Source: Mariprofundus ferrooxydans PV-1 (GTDB taxonomy: Bacteria > Pseudomonadota > Zetaproteobacteria > Mariprofundales > Mariprofundaceae). Taken from it: a stretch of 64,000 nucleotides of DNA. A program made the position numbers and the translations under genes. Location: assembly GCF_000153765.1 (NCBI RefSeq), contig NZ_DS022295.1, positions 1 through 64,000 on the forward strand. The letters run 5' to 3'. The stretch's first letter is position 1. Each line of letters starts with the position of its first letter. Below are positions 26,676-35,013 of this stretch, piece after piece. Under the pieces are notes generated by a model. It was not told where the DNA came from and ran no database searches. It saw only the letters and a program-made list of their open reading frames with translations.

Positions 26676-26676
26676 T

Positions 26677-26979
26677 ATGTATATACTCGGATATTTTCTG
26701 CAGGCTCTGGCCGGTGTTATTCATATGGTACTGATGGCTGCCATGATTGTTGTCATAGCCCGGGCGGTACTCTCCTGGGTCTCTCCCGATCCCTATAATC
26801 CGGTGGTACGTATCATCAACCAGCTCTCTGAGCCGTTGTTGTTTCCGATCCGGCGGCGTGTGCCCTATATCGGCGGCATCGATTTTTCACCGATGATTGT
26901 GCTGCTGATACTGATGTTTATTGATAATTTTCTGGTGCCAACTCTGGCGCGGGTTGCAGCTAGCCTGATTCAGGGGTGA
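26677..26979 (+). CDS. YggT-family membrane protein
   Basis: A 100-residue protein with two hydrophobic segments (about 1-32 and 62-95) separated by the conserved WVSPDPYNPVVRIINQLSEP and PIRRRVP motif. This is one YggT repeat; E. coli YggT has two. It starts two bases after proC, the usual order. The family has been linked to osmotic stress and cell division in some bacteria, but its function is unclear. Confidence 0.9.
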   Translation: MYILGYFLQALAGVIHMVLMAAMIVVIARAVLSWVSPDPYNPVVRIINQLSEPLLFPIRRRVPYIGGIDFSPMIVLLILMFIDNFLVPTLARVAASLIQG

Positions 26980-27281
26980 GTATCGATGATGCCCTGATTG
27001 AGGGCAAAGATGGTCTGTATGTCAATATTCATGCGCAGCCGGGAGCGAGAAAGCCGGCTCTGCGCGGTATGCATGGTGATGCGCTAAAAATCGCCGTGGC
27101 TGAAGCGGCTCAGGACGGCAAGGCGAATGAAGCCATTGTCCGTTTTATTGCCGATGCACTGAATCTCTCCCGCGCGGATGTGGATGTCGCCTCCGGTCAT
27201 ACATCGCGCCGCAAGCGCCTGTTTCTGCATGGAGACGGTAGCGAGTTGCGGGCTCGACTGCTCCTGTGGATGGACGGCTGA
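26976..27281 (+). CDS. DUF167 (YggU-type) protein
   Basis: A 101-residue protein with the DUF167 core: VNIHAQPGARKPAL near residue 17, DGKANEAIVRFIADAL near 47 and GHTSRRKRLFL near 73. GTG 26976 overlaps the yggT stop by four bases, forming the common yggT-yggU pair. Biochemical role unknown. Confidence 0.9.
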   Translation: MSIDDALIEGKDGLYVNIHAQPGARKPALRGMHGDALKIAVAEAAQDGKANEAIVRFIADALNLSRADVDVASGHTSRRKRLFLHGDGSELRARLLLWMDG

Positions 27282-27319
27282 GAGCAGCTCTTTCAGATGA
27301 AAAACTCCGGGTTATCCGC

Positions 27320-27976
27320 TTATGTCAGGGCCAGCTGAATCAGGAATTCGGCGCTACCCAGTACCAGAGGGCCGATAATCGTTTGCAATACACCGGTTGC
27401 CAGCAATGCGACGATGATAATGAAGCCATAAGGCTCCAGTCTGGACAGGCTGTATGATGCCGCTCCCGGGAGCAGACCGACAGCAACGCGTCCGCCATCA
27501 AGCGGCGGCAGCGGCAGCAGATTGAAAATACATAATACCATGTTGATGATAATCGAAGCCTGGCACATCAGGGAGAGCGGTTGAGCCACCCAGTGCGCTG
27601 CAGCGGGCAGGTGTACGGCTACAATCAACAGTACGGTGGAGAGCAGGGCGAGCAGCAGATTGGTGGCCGGCCCGGCAAGCGCAACCAGTACCATATCCTG
27701 TTTGGGGCGCCTGAGATTTCTGAAGTTGACCGGTACCGGTTTGGCATAGCCGAAGAGAAAAGGAGAGCCGATAACGATCAGGGCGATCGGAATCAGAATG
27801 GTGCCGATCGGATCGATATGTTTGAGCGGGTTGAGGGTCAAACGCCCCATCCAGCGGGCGGTATTATCGCCCAGTCGCTCGGCCACCCAGCCATGCGCTA
27901 CCTCGTGCAGAATGATGGCCAGCAGAACGGGCAGAGCCCAAATACTTATTTTTTCCATAATCATGGCGAAATCCAT
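27320..27976 (-). CDS. site-2-protease-type M50 membrane metalloprotease
   Basis: A 218-residue intramembrane zinc protease: HEVAH at residues 24-28 within a membrane helix, and the C-terminal NLLPLPPLDGG, which supplies the third zinc ligand. It lacks a PDZ domain, so it belongs to the short S2P group (YwhC-like). AGGAGAT lies five bases before ATG 27976. It converges with the DUF167 gene and is divergent from the SPOR-like gene. Substrate unknown. Confidence 0.9.
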   Translation of the reverse strand: MDFAMIMEKISIWALPVLLAIILHEVAHGWVAERLGDNTARWMGRLTLNPLKHIDPIGTILIPIALIVIGSPFLFGYAKPVPVNFRNLRRPKQDMVLVALAGPATNLLLALLSTVLLIVAVHLPAAAHWVAQPLSLMCQASIIINMVLCIFNLLPLPPLDGGRVAVGLLPGAASYSLSRLEPYGFIIIVALLATGVLQTIIGPLVLGSAEFLIQLALT

Positions 27977-28089
27977 CTGGTATCTCCTTGTCCTGTCAAT
28001 GCTGCCGCCGGATGGCTGTCAGGGGAACAGGCGATATGGTATGCTTTACTAGTAGTGCCGACATGTTCAGCTTTTCGCCGGCAAACGCC

Positions 28090-28779
28090 ATGATAAAACG
28101 ACTTCCGACTATATTGATACTGTGCCTGTTGGCAGTACTGGCCTGGTTCCTCTGGCAAAAGCCGGCTGCGGCGCCGGATCAACAGGCTGTTCGCACAGCT
28201 ATGCCGGAAATGCCGAAGCAGGCAAAAGCAGGGGATGAGCAGCACTTACAGCTATGGCGCGTAGTGACGCGCAGACTGGTTTCCCGCGCATCGGTCAATA
28301 CGCTGGATGCCCGCCTGCATCAGATGGGACTGACTCCGATTGAATTGAGCATGGAGGAAGAGGTTACGGTGCATGCTTTTGACGATGCTACCCTGTATAA
28401 AACCCGGGAAGAGGCGTCTGTAGCTGCGCAGTTATGGAAGGAAAAGGGGTTTGATGTAAACCTTATCAAGGTTGATGATACCACCTATATGCTGGGACTC
28501 GGGCGCTTGTATCAGGAAAAACATGCCCTGCTGTTGCAGCAGAAACTGAAACAAACGGGCATGGCGTATCGTTATCAGCGGCGTGCGGTTCCCGTGACCA
28601 CCTGGCGATTCACCTTTGCCGCCAGCGACCGGGCCGACGCGCAACAGCTGTGGCAGCAACTGGAGAATAGTGGTGTGCTGATGCCTGTATTGATGACCGA
28701 AGTGCAATTTCAACAGCTCTATGGAGCACTGGTGCTCAAGCCGCATCCGGCAACCGGGGGCGGCACAACCATCCGCTAA
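28090..28779 (+). CDS. membrane-anchored SPOR-like protein
   Basis: About 229 residues. It has one N-terminal transmembrane helix (LPTILILCLLAVLAWFLW) and a Pro/Ala/Lys linker. A periplasmic region follows with two segments of the pattern 'YKTREEASVAAQLWKEKGFDVN...YMLGLGRL', resembling SPOR beta-alpha-beta repeats. SPOR domains bind denuded glycan strands at division sites; here the match is by pattern only. ATG 28090 is chosen because the helix begins there; ATG 28063 is possible. It is transcribed away from the M50 protease gene. Confidence 0.6.
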   Translation: MIKRLPTILILCLLAVLAWFLWQKPAAAPDQQAVRTAMPEMPKQAKAGDEQHLQLWRVVTRRLVSRASVNTLDARLHQMGLTPIELSMEEEVTVHAFDDATLYKTREEASVAAQLWKEKGFDVNLIKVDDTTYMLGLGRLYQEKHALLLQQKLKQTGMAYRYQRRAVPVTTWRFTFAASDRADAQQLWQQLENSGVLMPVLMTEVQFQQLYGALVLKPHPATGGGTTIR

Positions 28780-28913
28780 AGCCGGCTTCGGCCATCTATG
28801 TTTTCAGTTCACGCGACAGCATTGATGCAGAGCAGACGTGGCTGCTGCTGACGATTTTATGGCAATTGTGATCTGCTGTTGAAAAGAGCGTAAAGCGTGC
28901 GATCATACAAAGC

Positions 28914-29573
28914 ATGAATTCCTCGACAGATCCGTGTGGTGCGGGCGTATTGCTGCGCGCTATGAATCTCTTTTTCTGCCGCAACTGGCACAGGCTGATT
29001 GTAAGCGGTGAGTCTTTGCCGGACGGGCCTGTGATTCTGGTCAGCAATCATCTGTGCGGGCTCGATCCGTTGCTGATTCAGGCATCGGTCAATCGACCTC
29101 TCCGTTTTCTGATGGCGCGCGAGTATTATATGAAAATGTGGTATGTGCGCAGAGGACTGGATCTGGTGGGAGCCATCCCTGTTACGCCGGGCGGAGCCAA
29201 CCGACATGCGGTGCGTAAGGCCATTGAAGTGGTGCGAGCGGGGAACGCCCTGTGTCTGTTTCCCGAAGGTGCGGCAAACCCGCCGATTCCCATGCATCGC
29301 ATTTTACCAGGTGCAGCCCTGATCGCGCGGGAGAGCGGGGCGCCTATCATACCGCTCAGGATATCGGGCGTGTTGCCATTTGATCATGTGCACCTGTGGC
29401 GATCGTTTTACCGCCGTTCAAGAGCGCAGGTTGTGATTGGTAAACCGATAACGCTGCCCGAGGTATCTGAAGGGAGGGCTGGTTTGCATGAAGATACCGC
29501 CCTGATCCGCCATGCTATATGCGAGCTGGCGAGTTTTGACAGGGCCCCGGATCACGACGCGTCGCCTGGCTGA
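28914..29573 (+). CDS. 1-acyl-glycerol-3-phosphate acyltransferase family protein (PlsC-like)
   Basis: A 219-residue acyltransferase with the four PlsC blocks: SNHLCGLDPLL (HX4D catalytic motif) near residue 43, the Arg-containing block near 72-80, LCLFPEGAAN near 117, and the Pro block APIIPLRI near 143. It transfers an acyl chain to lysophosphatidic acid or another lipid acceptor at the membrane. It is shorter than typical PlsC (~240). It ends convergent with the roadblock gene. Confidence 0.85.
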   Translation: MNSSTDPCGAGVLLRAMNLFFCRNWHRLIVSGESLPDGPVILVSNHLCGLDPLLIQASVNRPLRFLMAREYYMKMWYVRRGLDLVGAIPVTPGGANRHAVRKAIEVVRAGNALCLFPEGAANPPIPMHRILPGAALIARESGAPIIPLRISGVLPFDHVHLWRSFYRRSRAQVVIGKPITLPEVSEGRAGLHEDTALIRHAICELASFDRAPDHDASPG

Positions 29574-29613
29574 TATGGCCGCGTATGCCGATGTTGCGCA
29601 GGATTGTTATGCG

Positions 29614-29637
29614 AAAATCTGATCCGGCCGGATCAGA
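29614..29637 (-). terminator. terminator overlapping the roadblock stop codon
   Basis: Bases 29618-29637 form a perfect 20-base palindrome (TCTGATCCGG and its complement). Read on the minus strand it is followed by TTTT. The stem includes the TGA stop of the roadblock gene. The four-base self-complementary centre would open as the loop. Confidence 0.7.
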
Positions 29638-29986
29638 GCTCTTCCTGAAGGTATGAGGTGATGGTATTGAGCAGGGCAAGCAGCCCGCCGGGTACCTTAT
29701 TGCGGCACAACAGTGCCGTGTAAATTACATTCTCGCCAATGGCTGTTTCATGGGTGATCAGAATGCGTCCTTCGTGCAGAATCACACCGTTACAGATCGG
29801 TTCACCAAAGCCGCCGCATTGAGCCATACGGCGCGTTGTTTCCATAACCATCGGCGAATACAGTGCGAACTCATCGCCTTCCGGTGCATTACCCACCTGA
29901 CAAATCAGCATGCCTTCACCATTGATAATGATAATGCATTCCATGCCATGCTGCTGCCTCAGACGTTCGAGTTTATCCTTTAACAT
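29633..29986 (-). CDS. roadblock/LC7-type protein, stand-alone
   Basis: A 117-residue protein of the pattern helix (LKDKLERLRQQHG), strand IIIINGEGMLICQVG, helix, strands, helix. This fits the roadblock/LC7 fold used by small-GTPase regulators such as MglB. It is a clear paralogue of the roadblock protein at 44247-44630 (shared LERLR, EG(M/L)L, the F(A)(L/P)YS segment, HET and LLCR/ILCR(K)VP blocks). ATG 29986 is preferred over the upstream start because GGAGG lies eight bases upstream. It probably acts with the GTPase encoded at 37999-38586, which is inference. Confidence 0.72.
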   Translation of the reverse strand: MLKDKLERLRQQHGMECIIIINGEGMLICQVGNAPEGDEFALYSPMVMETTRRMAQCGGFGEPICNGVILHEGRILITHETAIGENVIYTALLCRNKVPGGLLALLNTITSYLQEEL

Positions 29987-30163
29987 AGCATCATCCTCCA
30001 GCCCCGCAGTTCGAATTGCGACTCTCGCAGCAGGTAACAAATAATTCAAGATATCTGCGCTATGATGGCTGAGTTTTGCGAAGGAGGCGCTCTGATAAAC
30101 CGTATATACATTGCTTCAGGTGGCGGAAAGCAGCAACATCCGGAAAGCAAACGGGGAGAAAGA

Positions 30164-31315
30164 ATGCGATCAATTGCGATGATCCTGCTGCTATATATGA
30201 CTCTGCTGCCTGTGGCCGGTTACGCAGGTAGTGATGATCACTGGCTGAAACGGGACTCTGTGACGGGTTCATGGGGCGGGCTGCGCGATGCGCTGAAAGA
30301 TCAGGGTGTCGATATTGAACTGATGTATACAGGTGAAATGGTGCGTAATTTCTCGGGCGGCGTATTCAATCGTCCCGGCTCCCTTTACCATGATAATCTG
30401 GATCTGAAGCTGACGGCGGAGAGTGACAAGCTGGGTCTTTGGCACGGGGGGCGATGGTTGGTTTATGGCTTGCGCAATCATGGTTCTCAGCCGAGTGTTT
30501 CTCTGATCGGTGATTTGCATACGGTCAGTAATATTGAGGCCCCTGACCAGTTTATCGTCTATGAAGCATGGTATGAGCAGCAGTGGCTGGATGGTCGTCT
30601 CTCTCTGCTTGCAGGTTTACATGATTTGAACTCAGAGTTTTATATCACAGAATACGGCAGTCTGTTCCTCAACTCATCGTTCGGTATCGGACCGGATATC
30701 TCGGGCAATGTAACGGCCTCGATATTTCCCCGACCCGGACTGGGGCTGCGCCTGCGCGCGCGACCATCAGAGCAGGTTTACATACAGGGGGCCGTCTACG
30801 ATGGTGACCCTGCAACACGCGCGATCAGACGTATGGAAGGACGGATGATGATTGCCGAAGCGGGCTATGTGATAACTGGCGGCGCGGGTTATAAACTCGG
30901 TTGCTGGCGACATACCGCCGATCGAATTTATGCCGGGCGCAGTTTTTCAGGCGATTACGGCCTCTATGCCACGGTCGATCAGCCGCTGTTCGAGTTTGAC
31001 GGTGGCGGTAAAGCGGGTCTGTTTCTCCAGTATGGTTGGGTGCCTGCCGATCGAAACAGGAATATTCGTTATATCGGCGGCGGGGTGCACCTGCAGGGGC
31101 TGATTCGCGGCCGCAGTCAGGATGAGGCGGGCGTGGCGATTGCACGTGCGGATACGCATCTGGATGCCGAAACGACGCTGGAGTTGACCTACCGTCTGGT
31201 GCTTTACCCGTGGCTTGCCATTCAGCCATCATTTCAGTGGATTGATAATCCGGGTGGTGATGCGAAGGTGCATGCAGCCAAAGTCGGCCTGCTCAGGTTT
31301 TCAATCGCGCTTTAG
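30164..31315 (+). CDS. OprB-family carbohydrate-selective porin
   Basis: A 383-residue outer-membrane protein with signal peptide (MRSIAMILLLYMTLLPVAGYA) and the OprB opening WLKRDSVTGSWGGLRDALKDQG, followed by YTGEMVRNFSGG and alternating barrel strands such as AGLHDLNSEFY. OprB porins admit sugars, though many relatives have other substrates. ATG 30164 has GGGGAGAA upstream and begins the signal peptide. The C-terminus (FSIAL) lacks the usual aromatic last residue. It diverges from the roadblock gene. Confidence 0.87.
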   Translation: MRSIAMILLLYMTLLPVAGYAGSDDHWLKRDSVTGSWGGLRDALKDQGVDIELMYTGEMVRNFSGGVFNRPGSLYHDNLDLKLTAESDKLGLWHGGRWLVYGLRNHGSQPSVSLIGDLHTVSNIEAPDQFIVYEAWYEQQWLDGRLSLLAGLHDLNSEFYITEYGSLFLNSSFGIGPDISGNVTASIFPRPGLGLRLRARPSEQVYIQGAVYDGDPATRAIRRMEGRMMIAEAGYVITGGAGYKLGCWRHTADRIYAGRSFSGDYGLYATVDQPLFEFDGGGKAGLFLQYGWVPADRNRNIRYIGGGVHLQGLIRGRSQDEAGVAIARADTHLDAETTLELTYRLVLYPWLAIQPSFQWIDNPGGDAKVHAAKVGLLRFSIAL

Positions 31316-31455
31316 ATGCCGTCAAAAAGCAATCAGCGTTTTGCAAAATGCAACCCGGTCGTAGCCTTATGTGTAAGCAGGTGGTGGCTTCCGGGCTTGC
31401 AATTGAGCGCTCTGACACGATGATACGCCGCATGTACGGCTTGAAGATAGCTGCA

Positions 31456-31731
31456 ATGCAGCGCCTGCGCTTTATCATGGCCATCCTGGCCGTGGCGGGC
31501 AGCATGTGGGCGGTTGTTGATCTGCACCAGCATCAGGATGGCCTGCATAAAACCGGTACATGTAATATTTGTTCACTGGAACATGCGGTCAGTCACGGCT
31601 CTCTGACAGCCATGATGCAATCGCTCGCTTCACCTGCCATTGTGTCCGAACGTCAGTTGAAACCGACGCAACGTGCAAGCTCATCGGCAACCTATCTGGT
31701 TGCACTGATTCGCGCCCCTCCTTTCGCCTGA
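31456..31731 (+). CDS. small DUF2946-like membrane/periplasmic protein
   Basis: About 91 residues: one N-terminal hydrophobic segment (FIMAILAVAGSMWAVV), a histidine pair (HQHQD), a CNIC motif and a C-terminal RAPPFA. The Cys-x2-Cys and terminal RAPP pattern are reminiscent of DUF2946 proteins, whose genes often accompany metal-transport genes. The start is uncertain; ATGs at 31420 and 31432 are also in frame and none has a good ribosome binding site. It precedes the zinc-uptake genes and may belong with them. Confidence 0.5.
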   Translation: MQRLRFIMAILAVAGSMWAVVDLHQHQDGLHKTGTCNICSLEHAVSHGSLTAMMQSLASPAIVSERQLKPTQRASSSATYLVALIRAPPFA

Positions 31732-31957
31732 ATTTCCCAATATTTGTATAACTAATACCTGTTACTGGCGGGGCATCTGTCGTATGCCGGCAGCCGGGTT
31801 TATGCGGAGAAGCCAGATAGTCTGAGCTGACGATGTCTGTTGCATCGCACATGTCAGTGATCCGGCCTCTTTGCTGAATCCACGGCTGTATGTTTGAACC
31901 GGCATCCATCCGATTTGATCGCTCCCGCTACCCTGACAGCAATATACTGGAGATTTT

Positions 31958-33313
31958 ATGCGAAATACCGCTGTGGCGTGGCTGTTGCCATGCCTGATGC
32001 TTGCAGTGCCGATGGCGCAAGCAGAACCAATTGATGAATTGAAACAACTGAAAATGCAGTTGCAGCTGATGCAACAGAAAATAGAAAAGCTGGAGGCGGC
32101 TCAGGCAAAGGCTGCGGCCGAACGAGCCAGTGAGCAGGCAGCGGCAGCCACGCAAGCCGCAGCCACGCAAGCCGCAGCTCAAGCGCTTCCTCAAATGCCA
32201 GAGCCTGTCAGTAACAGCCGCTCCGATGCCAACGCATTTAACCCGCAAGTCAGTTTTGTGTTGAACGGCGGCTACAATGCCTCCAGTCGTAATCCGGCCC
32301 TGTTCTCAGTGCCGGGTTTTGCACTCGGGGACAGCGCTGCGCTGGCAGATCGCGGTCTGACATTGAATGAATCGGAGTTGAATCTGGCCGCCAATGTCGA
32401 TAACAGCTTTTATGCCAGTTCGACGCTCTCCTTGCCTGCAGGTGGCGGAATTAATGTTGAGGAAGCCTATGTTCAGACGCTGGGCCTGCCCGCCGGACTG
32501 ACCGTCAAGGGCGGTCGCTTTTTCTCGGACATTGGTTATATCAACCACTTTCATCCGCATCATGACGATTTTATCGATCGCTCATTGGCCAACCGGGTGT
32601 TTCTGAATTCAATCTTCGCCGGAGACGGTCTGCAAGCGCGCTGGCTGGCACCGACGGACACGTTTCTGGAGCTGGGCGGCGAATTGTTGCGCGGCGACCG
32701 TTTTCCGGGCGGCGGTGCTGCCCGCCGCGGCACGGGCTCCTGGGATCTGTTTGTTCATGCCGGCGGTGATGTCGGCTTCAGCAACAGCTGGCTGGCGGGC
32801 TTCTCCTGGCTGAATACAACCTCGCTGGGTCGTAGCAGCTTTGATAATACAGGAGCGGTGACCGGCACATTCGATGGCAACAGCACGCTTGCTATCGCCA
32901 ACCTGGTGTGGAAATGGGCGCCCAACGGCAACCCGGTAGACCGGAATTTTAAATTCCAGATGGAGCTGTTTGGTCAGCGGCAGGGCGGGGCATTTAATAC
33001 CTTGTCTTATCAATCACGCCAGTGGGGCGGTTATGTGGAAGCTGTATATCAGCCTGTGCATGGCTGGGATATCGGACTGCGTCACTCGCTGGTTTTTGCC
33101 GCTAACAGAGGCGGGGCGGTATTGCCGGGCGGCTTGTTTGACAGTGCCGGACATCGACCGAACCGGACCAGTCTGGTGCTGGGTTATGCGAATAGTGAAT
33201 TCAGCCACTTCCGCATGCAGTTCAGTCTCGACAAGAGTCAGCCCCTGACGGATTACCAGCTGGGTCTGCAATATATTATGATCATCGGCGCCCACGGCGC
33301 GCATCAGTATTAG
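31958..33313 (+). CDS. coiled-coil outer-membrane protein of a zinc-uptake operon
   Basis: A 451-residue protein with signal peptide (MRNTAVAWLLPCLMLAVPMAQA), a coiled coil (residues ~26-75) containing the repeat AAATQAA twice, and a ~360-residue beta-barrel-like region. It carries a His-rich stretch HFHPHHDD and ends IIGAHGAHQY. Its stop is nine bases before znuA. Similar proteins next to ZnuA genes are annotated as zinc-regulated outer-membrane proteins, so zinc passage or storage is plausible. The 226-base gap before it holds no clear Zur box or riboswitch that I could identify. Confidence 0.65.
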   Translation: MRNTAVAWLLPCLMLAVPMAQAEPIDELKQLKMQLQLMQQKIEKLEAAQAKAAAERASEQAAAATQAAATQAAAQALPQMPEPVSNSRSDANAFNPQVSFVLNGGYNASSRNPALFSVPGFALGDSAALADRGLTLNESELNLAANVDNSFYASSTLSLPAGGGINVEEAYVQTLGLPAGLTVKGGRFFSDIGYINHFHPHHDDFIDRSLANRVFLNSIFAGDGLQARWLAPTDTFLELGGELLRGDRFPGGGAARRGTGSWDLFVHAGGDVGFSNSWLAGFSWLNTTSLGRSSFDNTGAVTGTFDGNSTLAIANLVWKWAPNGNPVDRNFKFQMELFGQRQGGAFNTLSYQSRQWGGYVEAVYQPVHGWDIGLRHSLVFAANRGGAVLPGGLFDSAGHRPNRTSLVLGYANSEFSHFRMQFSLDKSQPLTDYQLGLQYIMIIGAHGAHQY

Positions 33314-33322
33314 GAGGAAGGA

Positions 33323-34234
33323 ATGAATATATTCATGAAATCGGGATTGATTCTGTTAGCCGTGTCGAGTCTGGCCCTGCCGGCTCAGGCAGCCGTGCAT
33401 GTGTTTGCCTGTGAGCCGGAGTGGGCTGCGCTGGCCGGTGAGTTGGGAGGATCGGATGTGGATGTCTATACGGCTACATCCGCGCTTCAGGACCCGCATC
33501 ATATCCAGGCGCGACCGAGCCTGATTGCGCGGGTTCACAACAGTGACCTGGTGATGGCGACCGGGGCACAGCTGGAGATCGGCTGGTTGCCCGTGTTGCT
33601 TCGCCAGAGCGCCAATGCTGCTGTTCAGCCGGGTAATCCCGGCTATTTTGAGGCGGCCAGTTACGTGAAATTGCTGGATGTACCTACCACCGTCGACCGA
33701 TCCCAGGGTGATGTGCATCCGGGCGGTAATCCGCATATCCAGACCGATGCACGCAATATGCTGTTGGTGGCTGCAGCGCTGAACAGCCGTTTGCAGCAGA
33801 TTGATCCGGAGCATCAGGCGGACTATCAGAAACGTTACGAGGATTTCTCCCATCGCTGGCAGGATGCGCTGGTTCGCTGGCAGCAGATGGCGGCACCCCT
33901 GCACGGAATCAAGCTGATTGCCTATCACAAGGGCTGGGCCTATATGCTGCGTTGGCTCTCGATGCAGGAGGTGGGGACAATTGAGCCGCTGCCGGGTATC
34001 GCTCCAAGCGCGGGCTATCTGGCTGGCTTGTTGAAAAAGCAGCAGGGGCAGCCGGCTGCAATGGTGATCTATGCAGCCTACCAGAGTTCTAAGGCGTCTG
34101 AATGGTTGGGCAAGCGCTTGCATATACCGGTCGTTCAGCTGCCGTTCACGGTCGGAGGCGATGATCAGGCAGAAGATCTGTTCAGCCTGTATGATGATAC
34201 CATCAAGCGACTGCTTAAAGCGGCAGGGCACTGA
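33323..34234 (+). CDS. znuA: zinc ABC transporter periplasmic binding protein (ZnuA-like)
   Basis: A 303-residue cluster A-I binding protein with signal peptide (ends LALPAQA). It starts its mature part with VFACEPEWAALAGELGG, followed by DPHHIQARPS (metal-binding His) near residue 56, HPGGNPHIQTD near 133 and a His in AYHKGWAY near 192. These are the usual zinc/manganese ligands. AGGAGGAAGG precedes ATG 33323. It is coupled to the permease gene by an ATGA overlap. The His-rich loop of typical ZnuA is short or absent. Confidence 0.87.
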   Translation: MNIFMKSGLILLAVSSLALPAQAAVHVFACEPEWAALAGELGGSDVDVYTATSALQDPHHIQARPSLIARVHNSDLVMATGAQLEIGWLPVLLRQSANAAVQPGNPGYFEAASYVKLLDVPTTVDRSQGDVHPGGNPHIQTDARNMLLVAAALNSRLQQIDPEHQADYQKRYEDFSHRWQDALVRWQQMAAPLHGIKLIAYHKGWAYMLRWLSMQEVGTIEPLPGIAPSAGYLAGLLKKQQGQPAAMVIYAAYQSSKASEWLGKRLHIPVVQLPFTVGGDDQAEDLFSLYDDTIKRLLKAAGH

Positions 34235-35013
34235 TGGCTGAAGGTTTTACTATTCTCTGGCCTGCATTGCTTGCAGGCCTGCTGGTATTGTCCACGCATG
34301 TGCCGCTGGGGCGGGTGGTGCTGGCCCGAGGCATTATTTTTATTGATATCGCCATTGCCCAGATTGCCGGCCTTGGCGTGATTGCGGCACATTCGGCAGG
34401 TTGGGAGTCGGACGGCTGGGGTGGTCAGGCGGCAGCCGGTCTTGCCGCTCTTGGCGCAGCGGCTTTGTTCAATGTGTGCGAAAAAAAGTGGCCGGATGTG
34501 CTCGAAGCCCTGATCGGCATCGCATTCGTGCTGGCATCCAGTGGCAGTATTCTGCTGCTGGCAGGTGATCCGCACGCCGGAGAGCAGTTGAAAGATCTGC
34601 TGGTCGGTCAGATTCTGTGGGTTGGGACCGAACAGCTGATTTATACAGCTCTGCTCTATGGTCTGATTTTGCTGGCCTGGTTCGGCTATCATAAACAGCT
34701 GGGTCGCGGCGGCTTTTATCTGTTGTTCGCTATGGCTGTTACGGCATCTGTGCAGATGGTCGGCGTCTACCTGGTTTTTGCCAGTCTGATTATTCCGGCA
34801 CTTGCCGCCAGAGGCTTTGCCACGGCATATCAGCTGCCGGCCGCATACGCGACGGGTTTTGCCGGATATGTTGCAGGTCTGTGGCTCTCATACGTCTATG
34901 ATTTTCCCTCAGGCGCCATCATCATCTGGAGCATGGCGGGCATTGCCCTCGTGGTGTTGTTCGGACGGAGCAGGAGTGGCGATAAGGCTCAGGGTGCGAT
35001 TGATGTGACGTGA
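34234..35013 (+). CDS. znuB: zinc/manganese ABC transporter permease (ZnuB-like)
   Basis: A 259-residue ABC-3 family permease with about eight hydrophobic helices. Family features include STHVPLGRVVLARGIIFIDIA near residue 20, VLASSGSILLL near 98 and LVGQILWV near 124 (ATPase-contact region). With ZnuA it forms a metal importer, but no ATPase gene is adjacent or elsewhere in the window except a LolD-type one. Its 3' end overlaps the convergent peptide-binding protein gene by 25 bases. Confidence 0.87.
   Translation: MAEGFTILWPALLAGLLVLSTHVPLGRVVLARGIIFIDIAIAQIAGLGVIAAHSAGWESDGWGGQAAAGLAALGAAALFNVCEKKWPDVLEALIGIAFVLASSGSILLLAGDPHAGEQLKDLLVGQILWVGTEQLIYTALLYGLILLAWFGYHKQLGRGGFYLLFAMAVTASVQMVGVYLVFASLIIPALAARGFATAYQLPAAYATGFAGYVAGLWLSYVYDFPSGAIIIWSMAGIALVVLFGRSRSGDKAQGAIDVT

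Noticed and set aside
31732-31957. Zur box or cobalamin riboswitch before the zinc-uptake genes
   Set aside because: AT-rich fragments near 31745-31770 do not form a convincing palindrome and no riboswitch core was found.
33356-34231. Minus-strand ORF of 291 codons opposite znuA
   Set aside because: Complete overlap with a clear ZnuA coding sequence and no recognisable domain.
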